From Semisulcospira habei (Eukaryota > Mollusca > Gastropoda > Semisulcospiridae), in contig BTPG01000005.1 of the NCBI GenBank assembly GCA_036245525.1, forward strand, positions 125,046,264-125,110,263: 64,000 bases of DNA, given 5' to 3'. Position numbers and translations under genes: made by a program. Positions 1 to 10,585 of the stretch are shown piece by piece. Numbering within the stretch: position 1 is the first letter of the stretch; each line of letters starts with the position of its first letter. Under the pieces are notes generated by a model that was not told the DNA's origin, made no database searches, and saw only the letters and a program-made list of their open reading frames with translations.

Positions 1-271
1 AGTTTGATTGAAACGAGGATATAACTGCGACTAAAAGAAACGTTTCAGAACTCACAAAAGAGTCTCTAGCTTAATTAACATAGTTTTCTACTACATATTG
101 TTATATTTATAACGCGCATGAGAAAACAAAAAACAAAATACAGCGACATCAGACTGTTCAGAAGAGAATGAAATTTATCATTTTTAAAAAAAAAAAAAGG
201 TCTTACTCCTCTGGTTTTTGCAAAGATAAATATTCAAGGATTTCTTTAAAATATTCACGTTATTGTTTTCC

Positions 272-573
272 TTAACCCGTTTTCTGCCGAGAAAATGTTT
301 AACACCGCCACCCAGATACAAGAGGCATAGATCTTCATGAGCCCCCGCAACTGCGGGGCCTCATGAAGATCTATGCCTCTTGCTGAAAACACTTTGTATC
401 AATGATCCTTCGACGGCTAGGGATCTTTTAAAGCTGAAGTTACGATTACACCAAAAAAAAAAAAAAAACAACAACAACAAAAAAAAACAACCCAAAACAC
501 AACAACAAACCAACAAAAAACAAAAACAACCCACACACACACAATCTGCGTCCACTAGCAGTGATGAGGTTAA
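272..573. mobile_element. PAL-A element, full length with TTAA at both ends
   Basis: TTAA at 272-275 is followed by CCCGTTTTCTGCCGAG, and the right end is a matching inverted CAGTGATGAGG before TTAA at 570-573. Inside is the PAL-A hairpin at 319-382, whose arms start CAAGAGGCATAG. The A/C-rich low-complexity run 456-540 is an expansion within the element. The outer inverted ends with TTAA duplication fit a piggyBac-type non-autonomous element (inference). Confidence 0.75.
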
Positions 574-621
574 CGTCCGCTATGGCATGTAATTAGTCAT
601 CCTTTTAAACCCTACCTCTCT

Positions 622-688
622 GCAAGAGGCATAGACTCTCATGAGCTCCCTGCAGGCTGCAGGGGCTCGTGAGAATCTACGCCTCTCA
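622..688. mobile_element. PAL-A hairpin core
   Basis: Imperfect hairpin beginning GCAAGAGGCATAGACTCTC and ending in its complement. Outer ends are not recognisable, so this is a worn or partial copy. Confidence 0.7.
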
Positions 689-980
689 CTTTCAGAGATT
701 GGGTTCATCTGCTTCCTAAAACTGATGGAAGGAAATTATCCCATGTTAAGTCTGGTACTGGAACCGTCATGCAATGATCTTGCTTGGGTTACAGCACGAT
801 CGATATGACTTGGTGATAAACAAGAGACTTTCCGGGATAAACTGTCTTCATGTACGTTTCATGCAGTATTTAATTTAACCACGTCGCTGCCAAATGAACG
901 CAGGCCGTGTGTTATTTGAAATCGTCAGAAATTTAACATGAAAGATCTAGGAATGTAGATTGTATACAAAGTGGTTTCAG

Positions 981-1113
981 CAAGAGGCATAGATCCTCAT
1001 GAGCCCCCGGAATTGCGGGGGCTCGTGAGGATCTATGCCTCTTGCTGAAACCATGAGCATCTATGTCTCTTGCATTTGGATTGTGTTCACTTTTTCTCGG
1101 CAGTGAAGGGGTT
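981..1113. mobile_element. PAL-A hairpin with right outer end
   Basis: The hairpin core spans 981-1044. The usual right terminus, CGGCAGTGAAGGGGTTA, follows at about 1098-1113. The left outer end is not evident. A second half-arm (ATGAGCATCTATGTCTCTTG) follows the core at about 1053-1073. Confidence 0.7.
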
Positions 1114-1239
1114 ATTTGCCCAACGGTAGAACGATGATATGTCACAAGTGAACACGGCAAATTTGTTCCGTTTCTAAAATATTTTTTAATCGTTTCTTTG
1201 CCAGACTCTCGTTCCTTAGGAGCCAGCGCCAGCGCCAGC

Positions 1240-1364
<125 letters not shown>

Positions 1365-1543
1365 ACTGCGCTCTTTCAGGTGTGTCAAATGTCACGATTT
1401 ATCTATTATTGGGATCCCGTGAGAACTGGTCGGTTCCGATTATATCTCTAAGATAATTTAGATTAATTGACCGCACTCTGCCTTTTACGTCCCGACAGCA
1501 ACTAAGACTAGAAGACTCGTTCCTCTCTGCGGACGGTCCAAAG

Positions 1544-1566
1544 TTTTTTTTTTTTTTTTTTTTTTT
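1544..1566. repeat. Poly-T tract
   Basis: Uninterrupted T run of about 23 bases. Confidence 0.95.
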
Positions 1567-1929
1567 AAAACAGCCTGCTGTAAAGCTGTGGCCAAGTCAG
1601 TGTACAAATGTTGCCACAGTGGAACCGACGATCGCTGTGTGTGACTGAATCAAAATTTCCTTGTGTTACTTCTTCATACGGTGTTACAACTTTATTGCAA
1701 CATATTATAGAAGAGGCCGTGGACGTAAACTAACAAAACACGAGCACTGCACGTGCTGCTATAATTATGCTAATTTGATTCAGCCGGCACGCGCTATTCA
1801 TGTACGCGTCTCCGTAAATCAAACGCCTAGCTCACGACACTGCGCAGAAAGACGATTTGTCAAACCTCTTGCCGATCTGTCAAACCTCTTGAAACGCGGT
1901 ATTCCGTTGTGATGCGCAGTAAACAGACA

Positions 1930-2133
1930 TCAACCCCTTTACTGCCGAGAGAAACACCACCCCACCGCAAGAGGCATAGATCCTCATGAGCCCCCGCAGT
2001 TGCGGGGGCTCATGAGGATCTATGCCTCTTGCTGAAACCGCTGTGTATCCATGTTCCTTTGACGGCTGGCGGTCTTTGATGTTGAACTGACAATAATTTC
2101 AGTCTGCGTGACCACTGGCAGTGAAGGAGTTAG
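1930..2133. mobile_element. PAL-A element, near full length
   Basis: The left end reads CAACCCCTTTACTGCCGAG and the right end CTGGCAGTGAAGGAGTTAG. The core hairpin at 1967-2032 has arms matching almost perfectly around an AGTT loop. Terminal TTAA is degenerate on both sides (TCAA, TTAG). Confidence 0.75.
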
Positions 2134-2290
2134 ATCTGTTAGCGCATTTATTTTCGTTAGTTGAAAGAGCTGATTGCATGGTAGATCTGAAACGTTCGTT
2201 AGCTGTTAGGGTTTAACGCCGGAGGAGGCCTAGATCTGAAGGGGATCTAAAAAGTTGAATTAGTTATTTAGTTATCAGAGTAGATCTGAG
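2131..2290 (+). repeat. TAGATCTG motif repeated four times about 50 bases apart
   Basis: TAGATCTG occurs at 2131, 2182, 2231 and 2281, spacings of 51, 49 and 50. Sequence between the motifs is only weakly alike, so this is either a decayed 50-base tandem repeat or a spaced motif. No function is known to me. Confidence 0.5.
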
Positions 2291-2327
2291 CTGCCGTAGG
2301 ATCGGAAAAGGTCCAGAATAAATTTAA

Positions 2328-2641
2328 CAGGGCTCGGGAAGTTCCCCGCGTTTCCTAGCAGCGTCGGCGCGTCAGCCGCCATCTTAAGAGGATACCATAG
2401 TCATCAGAATTGTTAGCGAAATAGTGTTTCAACACGTTTTTCTTCCTCTTTGGAAACAAACAAAAACAGATTCTGGTGAGCGGTTTCCTACAGTGATGGC
2501 AAGACTTGCTGTTATTGCTTATAGTACGTCAGGACTTTCTTGACATTACAAAAACAGCGATTTCCCTATGAGCGCTTAGTCCCGTATCCCCACAAAATGG
2601 CCGCCACGACTGGCGTGATGACGTCAGCTTCCCGAGCCCTA
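2328..2641. mobile_element. Short element with 13-base terminal inverted repeats
   Basis: AGGGCTCGGGAAG just after TTAA at 2324-2327 is repeated in inverted form as CTTCCCGAGCCCT ending near 2640. The interior of about 290 bases has no coding capacity. The ends suggest a DNA-transposon MITE, but the duplication on the right side is unclear, so the superfamily is undecided. Confidence 0.5.
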
Positions 2642-2815
2642 TAGACACTGGTAGTTAAAAGGGTTAATTTTTTTGTAGGCAGACACAAGGGAAGCTTTCG
2701 TAAGTGTATCACCAAGATTCGTTTCCATTCTGTGAACGGTTAACCCCTTCCTGCATGCTGCCACCAGTTCTCCGAGTACGTAGATCTGCGTACACAAAAG
2801 GACGCAAATGCGGTA

Positions 2816-2881
2816 TGCAAGAGACATAGATCCTCAAGTGCCCCCGCGGATGCAGGGCTCATTAGGATCTATGTCACTTGC
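2816..2881. mobile_element. PAL-A hairpin core, diverged
   Basis: Arms GCAAGAGACATAGATCCTC and a complementary right arm with several mismatches. No complete outer ends seen. Confidence 0.6.
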
Positions 2882-3319
2882 AGCTGGGTGTTCTAAATGC
2901 GCCACCATGCCATCGAAAGGGTTACAGCTTGCATTCGTTAAGTGCCTTACAAAACTTTTATTGGTTGTATCATCTTACAAAAGTGTTTAGAGAAATTTTG
3001 AAACGTATCTGCTAAATTCCCTAGATACACGTTTTTTTTTTTTTTTGTGTGTGTGTGTTTCTTTCTCAAATGCCTGCTGAAGTGTTTCGTTACAAAAACA
3101 TAGGACGGCGAAATCAAACCGGGATGACGACAGTAATACAAATAAAAATATTTTTGTTTTTGATCGAACGGTTAAAAAACGAAACGGAGCGAAGCAAAGG
3201 GACCACGCCCTGACTTGAGATCCACCTGATCAAGACCAAGCGGCCCTTTCATACCTAGGGGCAAAAGTGTCGCGTTTTAGAATCCTCAAATGACATGAAA
3301 TTAAATGTTTCGGTAAAAG

Positions 3320-3455
3320 CCTGGGGTAGCTCAGGTGCCTGTCGACCGAAAGGTCTCGAGTTCGAACCCAGGAAAGATTCAAAATGCGTTCAGACCCTTT
3401 TCCATGCCCCGTGTATGAAATGACTTGCGTGGTGATTAAACTTAAATATGCCACG
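3320..3455 (+). mobile_element. tRNA-derived SINE fragment
   Basis: A tRNA-like head contains an A-box-like GGGTAGCTCAGG near 3323-3335 and a near-ideal RNA polymerase III B box, GAGTTCGAACCC, at about 3358-3369. It lacks a full cloverleaf and continues into an unrelated body ending in an A/T-rich tail around 3440-3455, so a SINE is more likely than a functional tRNA gene. Confidence 0.6.
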
Positions 3456-3609
3456 CTCTAGGCTGGGTGTTTTTGTTTGTCAAACACTCAATGCATGCCG
3501 TAGGGACTAGAAGCATGGGCTTGTACTTACTGTATTTAATTCCGAACATGCTGACCTTTAAAGTCCACGTGTACGTAATGAACAGGCAGTTAAATATGGA
3601 CCGTGTAGG

Positions 3610-3674
3610 TTCAAGGACAGTGCCTGGTCAGCTTGGCGCCGGAGGCGCCAAGCTATCCAGGCACTACCCTTGAA
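3610..3674. mobile_element. PAL-C/D type hairpin core
   Basis: Arms TTCAAGGACAGTGCCTGG and the inverse, meeting at GGCGCCGGAGGCGCC. Outer ends are not identified. Confidence 0.6.
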
Positions 3675-3993
3675 GTGCAAGAATCAGAGTCGACCCAATC
3701 CCTTGCAGTTGGCCCCGTGAGAGCTAAGGTTAACATAAAGTGGTGCTTGACGGATTAGTTTAAATGTCAACTGACATTTGCGAACTTGTCAGGTAACATC
3801 GTGATTTTCCCATCGCTCAGATGTTATAGGGGCCAGCCTCAGGTTCCAGAGGCATATCTCTTACATTATCAATAAATCACTAAGGGTGGGCGCGGTTATT
3901 ATTGCGTGAATGGCAGGGCAGTGCGGGCCACTGCTGAGCTGCGTTGGCGGGATCTGACGTGGAAAACTGCACTAGTTACTTACAAGTAATTAT

Positions 3994-4019
3994 AGTTAGT
4001 TAGTTAGTTAGTTAGTTAG
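3994..4019. repeat. (TTAG)n microsatellite
   Basis: About six tandem TTAG units. Too short and too internal to be telomeric. Confidence 0.85.
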
Positions 4020-4082
4020 TCAGTTTGTTCCGTAAGAATTATTTGCTAGAATTTAACGTTAACAGGCCATCTCACGGCGGTA

Positions 4083-4155
4083 AGCTCTTAAACCGGGAGT
4101 GGGCTCCGTCCTTAAACCGGACTAGTGGGCTCCGTTCTTAAATCGGAAGTGGGGC
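4083..4155 (+). repeat. Three tandem repeats of about 26 bases
   Basis: Units begin CTCTTAAACCGGGAGTGGG, CCTTAAACCGGACTAGTGGG and TCTTAAATCGGAAGTGGGG. The first two end GGGCTCCGT. No gene or structural role recognised. Confidence 0.7.
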
Positions 4156-4420
4156 ATATAATTTGAATTACGACCAATTTGAAAATAGAAACACAACTGT
4201 TTTCGAGTTCGGATCTACGAGTATTATTTTGTATTGCTTGATGACAATATTATGCACTTCGAATCCTTACCTCACTAATCTGACGCATAAACACTCGATC
4301 TGCAAACTGTTAAAAAAAAACCCACAAAAAAACAAGCACGCTAGATAGCGTCATGTCGTAGTTTGTTATCTCTACGTGCAACGCACATCTAGTCGTGCTT
4401 CAGAAGAACATTACGACTAC

Positions 4421-4504
4421 TAAACCTTTGGCTGTCGGTAGCAGTTTTTGTGGCGATGATTACTAATCATCGCCACAAAAACTGCTACCGACAGCCAAAG
4501 GGTT
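4421..4504. mobile_element. PAL-B palindrome
   Basis: Starts TAAACCTTTGGCTGTCGG and ends in its inverse. Arms of about 40 bases are nearly perfect around GATTACTAATC. The TTAA ends are altered. Confidence 0.75.
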
Positions 4505-4801
4505 CACTGCTCTACCAATGGCAAGACACTGGAACAAATGGCGAAAGTCAGTGTGAGCTGTCTACACAGCATGAATCGCTGTACCGTTATGTTGCTATTA
4601 ATGGTGCGTCTGGAATAGATCATGTATGCTGGTTCCAAGCCGTGATGTCCAAATCACACACCAGCGCACGTCAGAAAACATTTCAATTGTTGACTTGGAA
4701 GTTGTCAGTATTGTTGCTTTCATCAACATATATAAGAACAAATACGTGTACAAAAATAAATGGCTGACAAATCACTATTCGTTCCCTTAGCGCTAAAAAA
4801 A

Positions 4802-4803
<2 letters not shown>

Positions 4804-4845
<42 letters not shown>
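4804..4845. repeat. Poly-A tract
   Basis: About 42 A bases after a few AATAAA-like words. It may be the tail of a degraded retroposon, but no body is recognisable upstream. Confidence 0.85.
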
Positions 4846-4847
<2 letters not shown>

Positions 4848-5255
4848 CTACAATTCTCTACCTGATGTAGGGAAAATGGTTGTACGGTATAAAACATCGG
4901 CAGTATTTCTGGAGAAAAAATTTTAAGAGCAAAAAACATTATGCCATTTATGGACCTAAATTTGAGCAGACTGTTGAAATAAATATATTCAGAAAAAGGG
5001 CAGGGAGGTTTGTCACAACGCAGAATACAAGGCGTGGATAGGAATTATAAAGTTTGGAGTTGGTTGGGGGAGTGACAGGGACAGAAAATGTGGTGGCGGA
5101 TGGGGGGGGGGGGGAGAGAAGGGGGACGGGGGCACTAAAATTGATAAAATCAGCTTCCAGGAATGGACAAAGTGTAACAGGCTATTCGACGCACACTTGG
5201 CCAGTGGGCGATTATCCAAAGACGGATTTTCAAGGGGAACAAAATGTACACAGCG

Positions 5256-5326
5256 GTGAGCTGGTCTGTGATTTCGGACATTACGGTTTCCAGCCGTAAG
5301 GTCTAAAATCACAGACCAAGCTCACT
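5256..5326. mobile_element. PAL-G hairpin
   Basis: GTGAGCTGGTCTGTGATTTC pairs with GTCTAAAATCACAGACCAAG on the right. The terminal bases of the element are not defined. Confidence 0.6.
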
Positions 5327-5521
5327 GACAGACAGTCCCGCACAAAACATGTATCATTGTCATCACAACAGGGTTATATTGCACGACGTACGTACGTACG
5401 TATGCAAAATGGTCGGGTCCAGCTTGGACAAGAATATTTACAACAGTTATACACCTGGGTCTTCAAACGTGAAACGCCGATAGACAGACCAGTCTGTTTC
5501 GTGGCAACATCTTTGTCGTGA

Positions 5522-5613
5522 TTAACCCTTTGGCTGTCGGTAGCGGTTTTCGTCGCGAAGATTCCTTTCGGAATCATCGCGACGAAAACCGCTACCGACA
5601 GCCAAAGAGTTAA
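5522..5613. mobile_element. PAL-B palindrome with both TTAA ends
   Basis: TTAA at 5522-5525 and 5610-5613 flank a nearly perfect palindrome, CCCTTTGGCTGTCGGTAGCG and its inverse. The right TTAA is also the left TTAA of the PAL-E element that follows. Confidence 0.85.
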
Positions 5614-5679
5614 CCCCCCTTGCGCATGCAGCCTAAGGTACTGTAAGCAGTACCGGTGGCTGCTTGCACAAAGGGTTGA
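5610..5679. mobile_element. PAL-E element abutting PAL-B
   Basis: TTAACCCCCCTTGCGCATGC opens the element. Internal arms CAGCC(T)AAGGTACTG and CAGTACCGGTGGCTG form the hairpin, and the right end AAAGGGTTGA is a degraded CCCTTTAA inverse. Confidence 0.65.
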
Positions 5680-5918
5680 AAAAAATCGCCGAGACATAAT
5701 ATGGATTTCATAATAATTATCTTAACACATTTTACATACATGTAGATTAGGGCACTTGTATATTTCATGTTACACAACATCCACAGCCCAAAATGTGTCA
5801 TCATGCGCATATTTAAAGTTCGGGAAAAATCAGTCCACAGTGACTAGCACATACATGAGATAAATGGCAAATTCTCCTTCTGGCATTGAATAATAATAAT
5901 AATAATAATAAAAATAAT

Positions 5919-5998
5919 TTAACCCCTTAATGCATCCAGCCACCTGCATACATACTGTACACAGTAAGGGTGGCTGCTGCATGCGCAAAGGAGGTTGA
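5919..5998. mobile_element. PAL-E element
   Basis: TTAA at 5919-5922 begins TTAACCCCTTAATGCATCC. The right end CATGCGCAAAGGAGGTTGA is the approximate inverse. The hairpin centre is ACTGTACACAGT. Confidence 0.65.
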
Positions 5999-6331
5999 AG
6001 AAAAAGTAACCACGCACACGTGCCAATGATAAAGTCTGATAAATACCAACCAATCACGATAGAGGAAAGAGAGAGAAAGGGCCGGTCGCAAAATTTAAGG
6101 CATCACGTTCGCTGGGGCTGAGTCCCTGCTATAAAAAAAATTGTCCAGATCTTTTGTCACCAACGACGTAAACACAACCACGAGCGACACAGCTTCAAAT
6201 AAGCCCTGAAAATGACAAAGCGTCCAGGCCACAAAGTCGTGCTGTAAACAGAATAACAGTGGAGACGATCTCCGTCAATCGGAAGTTGATCTGAACATGC
6301 GCATCTCTTGATGCAAAACAGGGCATCAAAA

Positions 6332-6369
6332 GCCTGGACAAACATGCGAAATCGCATGTTTGTCCAGGC
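6332..6369. mobile_element. PAL-I hairpin
   Basis: GCCTGGACAAACATGCG pairs perfectly with CGCATGTTTGTCCAGGC around a four-base centre. The same arm sequence recurs in the double structure at 14102-14307. It lies directly against the left end of the PAL-C element at 6372. Confidence 0.65.
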
Positions 6370-6371
6370 CT

Positions 6372-6556
6372 ATAACCCATTCAGCCCTGACGCACTACAG
6401 CAGATGGGTCGATCATGATAATTCAAGGGTAGTGCCAGATTAAGCTGGCACTATACTTGAATTATCATGGTCGATCTATCTCCTGCAACAGGTGCATAGT
6501 CGTTAGATGACGCCTCCAAAATTTGGGAAATGCTTGCGTCGGGCTGAATGAGTTAA
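6372..6556. mobile_element. PAL-C element
   Basis: Left end ATAACCCATTCAGCCC, right end GGGCTGAATGAGTTAA with TTAA at 6553-6556. The internal hairpin has lost one arm segment: TCAAGGGTAGTGCCAGATTA is followed directly by AGCTGGCACTATACTTGA. The distal block with CGTTAGATGACGCCTCC is typical of this family. Confidence 0.7.
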
Positions 6557-6720
6557 TCCACTGTTTGCGCTCAAACACGTGCGGTTTTTACCAGCTTCTG
6601 AATTCCGAACAGCGTCTGTTAATTGTCTTTCACTGGTCCATAAAAAAGCTGTCTGTAATTAGATGAGTTGGCAAGGCAAATAGCCGCGTAAACGCCGAAC
6701 AACTTTGTTCCTTCGTAGTA

Positions 6721-6830
6721 CTGTGGTGTGTGATTTTCAAGTTACGGCTAAAAGTGCACATCTGTGACTTCGAACGTAACGGCCTTCGGCTGCAATGTCC
6801 AAAATAACAGGCCAGCACACACATGTAACG
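6721..6830. mobile_element. Degraded PAL-G pair
   Basis: Left GTGTGTGATTTTCAAGTTACGG and right CCAAAATAACAGGCCAGCACAC resemble PAL-G arms with many changes. Confidence 0.4.
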
Positions 6831-7194
6831 CCTGTAATGTCCTTTCTTTCTCAGACCTTATTTCTTTACTGGACTTGCATGAGTTCATTTTGCCTCCCGG
6901 AAAGACAGCGTTTTTAATCTGAACGCCCGAAAGGCGAAAGTAAAGGACAGGGCATCCAAGAGTGTCAGACCACATTATGACCAAGCCTGGATTTTCGAAG
7001 GCGAGTCGTCTTGACTTAATGCACCCTGGCTGCCTCCCTCGATTCAGCGGCAGCGAATAGAAGGAGGCAAAACCAGTGTGACTTAGAGTTGTACAAGTCC
7101 CTAGGGTCTTTCAGTCCGAGACTTCTTCAGTCGCATTCACCTTTTAAGTCCTCACGCCTGAAACACTCTAACGAGATAAAATTTGACCATGATA

Positions 7195-7356
7195 ATTCAA
7201 GGGTGGTGCCAGAACAGCTTGGCGCCCATGGGCGCCAAGCTGTTGTGGCACCACCTTTGAACTAGCATGGCCTGTCTATCGCTGGAACTGCAGTGTAGCC
7301 TTCATGGAACAACTCACTAATCAGAAAAAAATCATCCTCAGGATGTAATGGGTTAA
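7195..7356. mobile_element. PAL-D element, right part complete
   Basis: Hairpin core 7195-7262 with GGCGCCCATGGGCGCC at its centre. The right tail runs to CTCAGGATGTAATGGGTTAA with TTAA at 7353-7356. The left tail is missing or replaced. Confidence 0.65.
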
Positions 7357-7879
7357 AAGTCGAGTTATAGTGTGAGTGCCTTGAAATCAGAGTCGTATCC
7401 AAGCTTCGTTCAGTTCTTAATCGTGGTCAAACAATGGACAAGTATCGCATTCCACTAATATCATATCACAACACAAAATCCACCAACGAAAACATACAAG
7501 GCAAACTGGTATGCCGATAAAATGTGCGTTATATGAGGACACAAAAGAACCTATGAATAAACATGTTATGAATATTCTAGTTTGCTTCCGAGTCACAGTT
7601 TTGCAAGGAAAAAAAAACAAAAAACCTACCAGAGTGTATGTGTACAAAGTCAAAAAATGATAACTGTCTTTAACTTCAGATCAAGGAAAAAAAAAAACCC
7701 AACAAAGCATTGTTAGTATTTGCAAGCTTTCAATGGTGAACATTGGGTCTAAAGTCCAGTTCTCGAGTTTGGCCGTGGGCATCATAAACAGGTCAAAAAA
7801 GAAAACAATATGCACACAAACAAATCCTGTTTGGTATCATCAGGGTCTATCCTGTGCTGTTCTCGAAACTTTGAAAAGT

Positions 7880-7931
7880 TGTGCATGTTGCAACCAGTAA
7901 TGTAAACAATACTGGTTGCCAGACGCGTTAA
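7880..7931. mobile_element. PAL-E element, diverged
   Basis: TGCATGTTGCAACCAGTA pairs with TACTGGTTGCC. The right end abuts TTAA at 7928-7931, which is also the start of the next PAL-B. Confidence 0.45.
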
Positions 7932-8005
7932 TCATTTGGCTGTCGTTATCGGTTGACGGCAGGAATCATCGCGACAAAAAACCGCTACCGACATCCAAAC
8001 GGTCA
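7928..8005. mobile_element. PAL-B palindrome, diverged
   Basis: TTAATCATTTGGCTGTCG at the left and CGACATCCAAACGG at the right. The centre GGCAGGAATCATCGCGAC keeps the family's usual loop arm. Confidence 0.6.
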
Positions 8006-8083
8006 CTAGTCAAACGATTAAAATTCAACTTCAAAATGATGAATCATTTATATGTTTGTGTCCATCTATTGTAAAGTCCCAGA

Positions 8084-8181
8084 GAGCAATAAGTCTTCGG
8101 GCCAACGTCACCCGCAGCCGGCCCGAACACAGACATGCACGGGCTTAACTGCGGCCAACGTCGCCCTGAAGATCTTTTGCC
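8084..8181. mobile_element. PAL-F palindrome, diverged
   Basis: AATAAGTCTTCGGGCCAACG at the left and CCCTGAAGATCTTTTGCC at the right, about 98 bases, with mismatches. Compare the perfect copy at 11778-11873. Confidence 0.6.
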
Positions 8182-8266
8182 TTTGATACGTCCTGCGAAC
8201 CAGCCGGTCAGTTGATTTGATACACCACTGTACAAAGCAGTAAAGGCTAACAGCAACTCTATCAAC

Positions 8267-8334
8267 TTAACCCTTTGGCTGTCGGCAGTGCTTTTGTCGC
8301 GACAAAAAACCCTCCCGACAGCCGAAGGGGTTAA
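8267..8334. mobile_element. PAL-B element, internally shortened
   Basis: TTAA at 8267-8270 and 8331-8334. Only 68 bases long because the central loop region is missing. Arms CCCTTTGGCTGTCGG and CCGACAGCCGAAGGGG remain. Confidence 0.75.
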
Positions 8335-8995
8335 AGATATAATATTAGGTTAGATCTCGCAGACTTGACTGAATTGTGTCTAGCCTTGCCGTAGGCAGGC
8401 ACTGTCGTCGTTGGGTCTCTCTCCTGGAATCATTACAGAAGTGTGTATCTATTCTTGCAGCAGTTGTATGCTAACGTTGTCGGGAGAAAATGTGTTCATA
8501 AATTTAAAAAAGGAAACCCGTCAAAAGTCCAGCACATATATATCGCGCCATTTGCTCAATTCAAAATGAGGGCGTTTTCTCCGTCAGAAAAGTCACGAGT
8601 AAATTCACAACCAGTCATAACACTGACCAGTTAAAATCTGCCACGGCGATCGCATGCACCAGTTGGTTTCCTTGCCCTGTCCTGCGTCGATCTGTTAAAA
8701 ACGTTGCCATTAAGGTGCCAGGCAGATCAGCTCAAAAACGTGAACGCCTCATTCGGACGTTGACCTACTTAAAGATCTGAACTTGGACACAAAACCGACC
8801 AGTCAGAAACATCAATACATGATCCACGTTGATGCAGACCAATCAATGCTCTTGGTCGTTTTCAGGCAACTGGTAACAAATCAAAGACGTCCAAAATTCG
8901 ACATGACATCATGCCAAATATACCAATCAGCACTACTGCTGGGCTCAAGCTGACCAATCATTAACAATCATAGGAAGAAATATACCTTGCAGAAT

Positions 8996-9060
8996 CTGTT
9001 GTAGGAATGTCACGAGCTTTCGACCCTGCGGGTCAAAAGTTCGTGACAGCCCTACAACAG
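8996..9060. repeat. Hairpin just downstream of the NOL4 stop
   Basis: CTGTTGTAGGAATGTCACGA pairs with TCGTGACAGCCCTACAACAG, centre ACCCTGCGGGT. It would lie in the 3' untranslated region if the transcript extends about 200 bases past the stop. Not assigned to a family in this window. Confidence 0.55.
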
Positions 9061-9198
9061 ATGCGACCATGGGAGGGGTCGAAATCGCGCGACAGTCGTA
9101 CAACATAATCCGCAAGGCATATATTTACTCCTAATCTCCTAAAACGGCAGAACCAGTAAACAGTATTCATGCTTCCATGAACAATCTTTTTTATCCTT

Positions 9199-9359
9199 CT
9201 AGTTTTGCTGCAGAAGTAGCTGCTCAAGCTCATCGGCCGATCTGTACAGAAAGGCGGCCGACTCTCTGTATCCAGCGATCAGCTGCTTGATGGTCGTCAC
9301 CTCCGTGGCACTGAGCTGGTTCTTGGAGTTGTTTTTCTTCATACTCAGGTCCGTTGGCA
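9199..9359 (-). CDS. NOL4-like terminal coding exon
   Basis: This exon encodes the conserved C-terminus. It opens with PTDLSMK, then, after a short Lys/Asn/Ser linker, carries a helix-rich block with [15 protein letters not shown] and [14 protein letters not shown] before a TAG stop at 9199-9201. The same block closes vertebrate NOL4 and NOL4L, which identifies the gene. The acceptor is TTGTGTTGCAG ending at 9360. The first two exon bases complete a valine codon with the single G left by the preceding exon. Function of the block is not established to my knowledge; its regular Leu/Ile spacing suggests a helix that could mediate protein contact (inference). Alternative frames through this stretch are shadows. 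Confidence 0.95.
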
Positions 9360-9578
9360 CTGCAACACAACACAAGAGCACAGCGACGTTCAGTCAACAT
9401 ACAAAGAGAGGTCCTGGTGATGGACAAGTCTAACCCCCTCCTCCCCCCCCCCCCCCCTTTTTGTGTATGCAGCCATCGGTACTGTACACAGTCAAGACGG
9501 TTACATGAAGAAAGGGATTACGCCCCTTCACTGACAGAGGACGCAGACGGTGCTTTGAAATCATGGTGAATTCAACGA

Positions 9579-9790
9579 TTAATCCATTCAACCCACGGCC
9601 CATTTTACCAATTTTGGAAGTGTCACCAAATGACTACGAACCAGTTGCAGGAGATCGATCAACCAGGATAATTTAAGGGTAGTGACAGATTAGCTTGGCA
9701 CCATCAGGCGCCAAGCTAATCTGGCACTATCCTTGAACTATCATGGTCGATCTATCTCCTGCTTTAGGGCGTAGGGGCTAAATGGGTTAA
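9579..9790. mobile_element. PAL-C element, full length with TTAA at both ends
   Basis: TTAA at 9579-9582 followed by TCCATTCAACCC; right end GGGGCTAAATGGGTTAA with TTAA at 9787-9790. The core hairpin at about 9668-9742 has GGCACCATCAGGCGCC at its centre. Confidence 0.8.
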
Positions 9791-9832
9791 ACATCCACAG
9801 GCGTCAAGGAAACACGGATGCAAAATGGTTTC

Positions 9833-9953
9833 GGCAAGAGGTATTGATCCTCATGAGCCTCCACAACTGCGGGGGCTCATGAGGATCTATACCTCTTGCA
9901 GTTGGCTGGTGTTCATTTTTTTTCTTGGCTGTAGAGCGGTTAATAGTGGTCTT
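9833..9953. mobile_element. PAL-A element, core plus right end
   Basis: Core 9833-9899, GGCAAGAGGTATTGATCC and its inverse; the right outer end reaches GTAGAGCGGTTAA at 9950-9953. The left outer end is not clear. Confidence 0.65.
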
Positions 9954-10103
9954 CAGCTCTGATCGCTCCGGGTAGGAAGTAAAGCTCATTTGGGGAAAAC
10001 CTCCGCATGACGGTGCACAAAGTGACGGAACACAAGAATGAACACAGTTTGGAACACTGGAGCTCCCACAGTAATAACAAGGAGGGGAAAAATGGCACAA
10101 ACA

Positions 10104-10193
10104 ACCGAGCAACCAACCAACCAACCAACCAACCAACCAACCAACCAACCAACCAAGCAACCAAGCAACCAAGCAACCAAGCAACCAACCAAC
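10104..10193. repeat. (AACC)n microsatellite with AAGC variants
   Basis: Tetranucleotide repeat; the Trp-Leu and Asn-Gln frames over it are artefacts. Confidence 0.95.
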
Positions 10194-10252
10194 CACCGAC
10201 CGACCATCTATTCATCCATCCGTCCGTTCGTCCTTCGACCAATCCATCCATC

Positions 10253-10313
10253 CAATATACAATACAATACAATACAATACAATACAATGCAATACAATAC
10301 AATACTACTGTAT
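10253..10313. repeat. (AATAC)n minisatellite
   Basis: About eleven ATACA units with one substitution. Confidence 0.92.
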
Positions 10314-10585
10314 TGTCCCCTGAATGGACATTTTGTCGCACAACATACATAATAGCACGTCATCCGCAACACCCCCCACCCCTCCCCCGCCCACATCCAT
10401 GCACACTTTTCCACATATTTTCACACACCTAAACTCACTAGCACACATAATAAAACAATAGACTAAGACTAAACGACTAAAATATGTCACTCAATCCGCT
10501 AAACAATCCAGGCAATTCAATAACGAGACAACAATCTCTTCTAAATGTCAAAGCACACAGCGGAAGACTCCCACCAAATACATAC

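Larger units (their letters stand above)
9360..10585. other. NOL4 intron with PAL elements and tetranucleotide repeats
   Basis: Contains a full PAL-C (9579-9790), a PAL-A core (9833-9899), an (AACC)n and an (AATAC)n microsatellite. Nothing else recognised, including 10314-10585. Confidence 0.75.

Noticed and set aside
3320..3395. A functional tRNA gene
   Set aside because: Acceptor and anticodon stems cannot be completed, and the sequence runs on into a SINE-like body.
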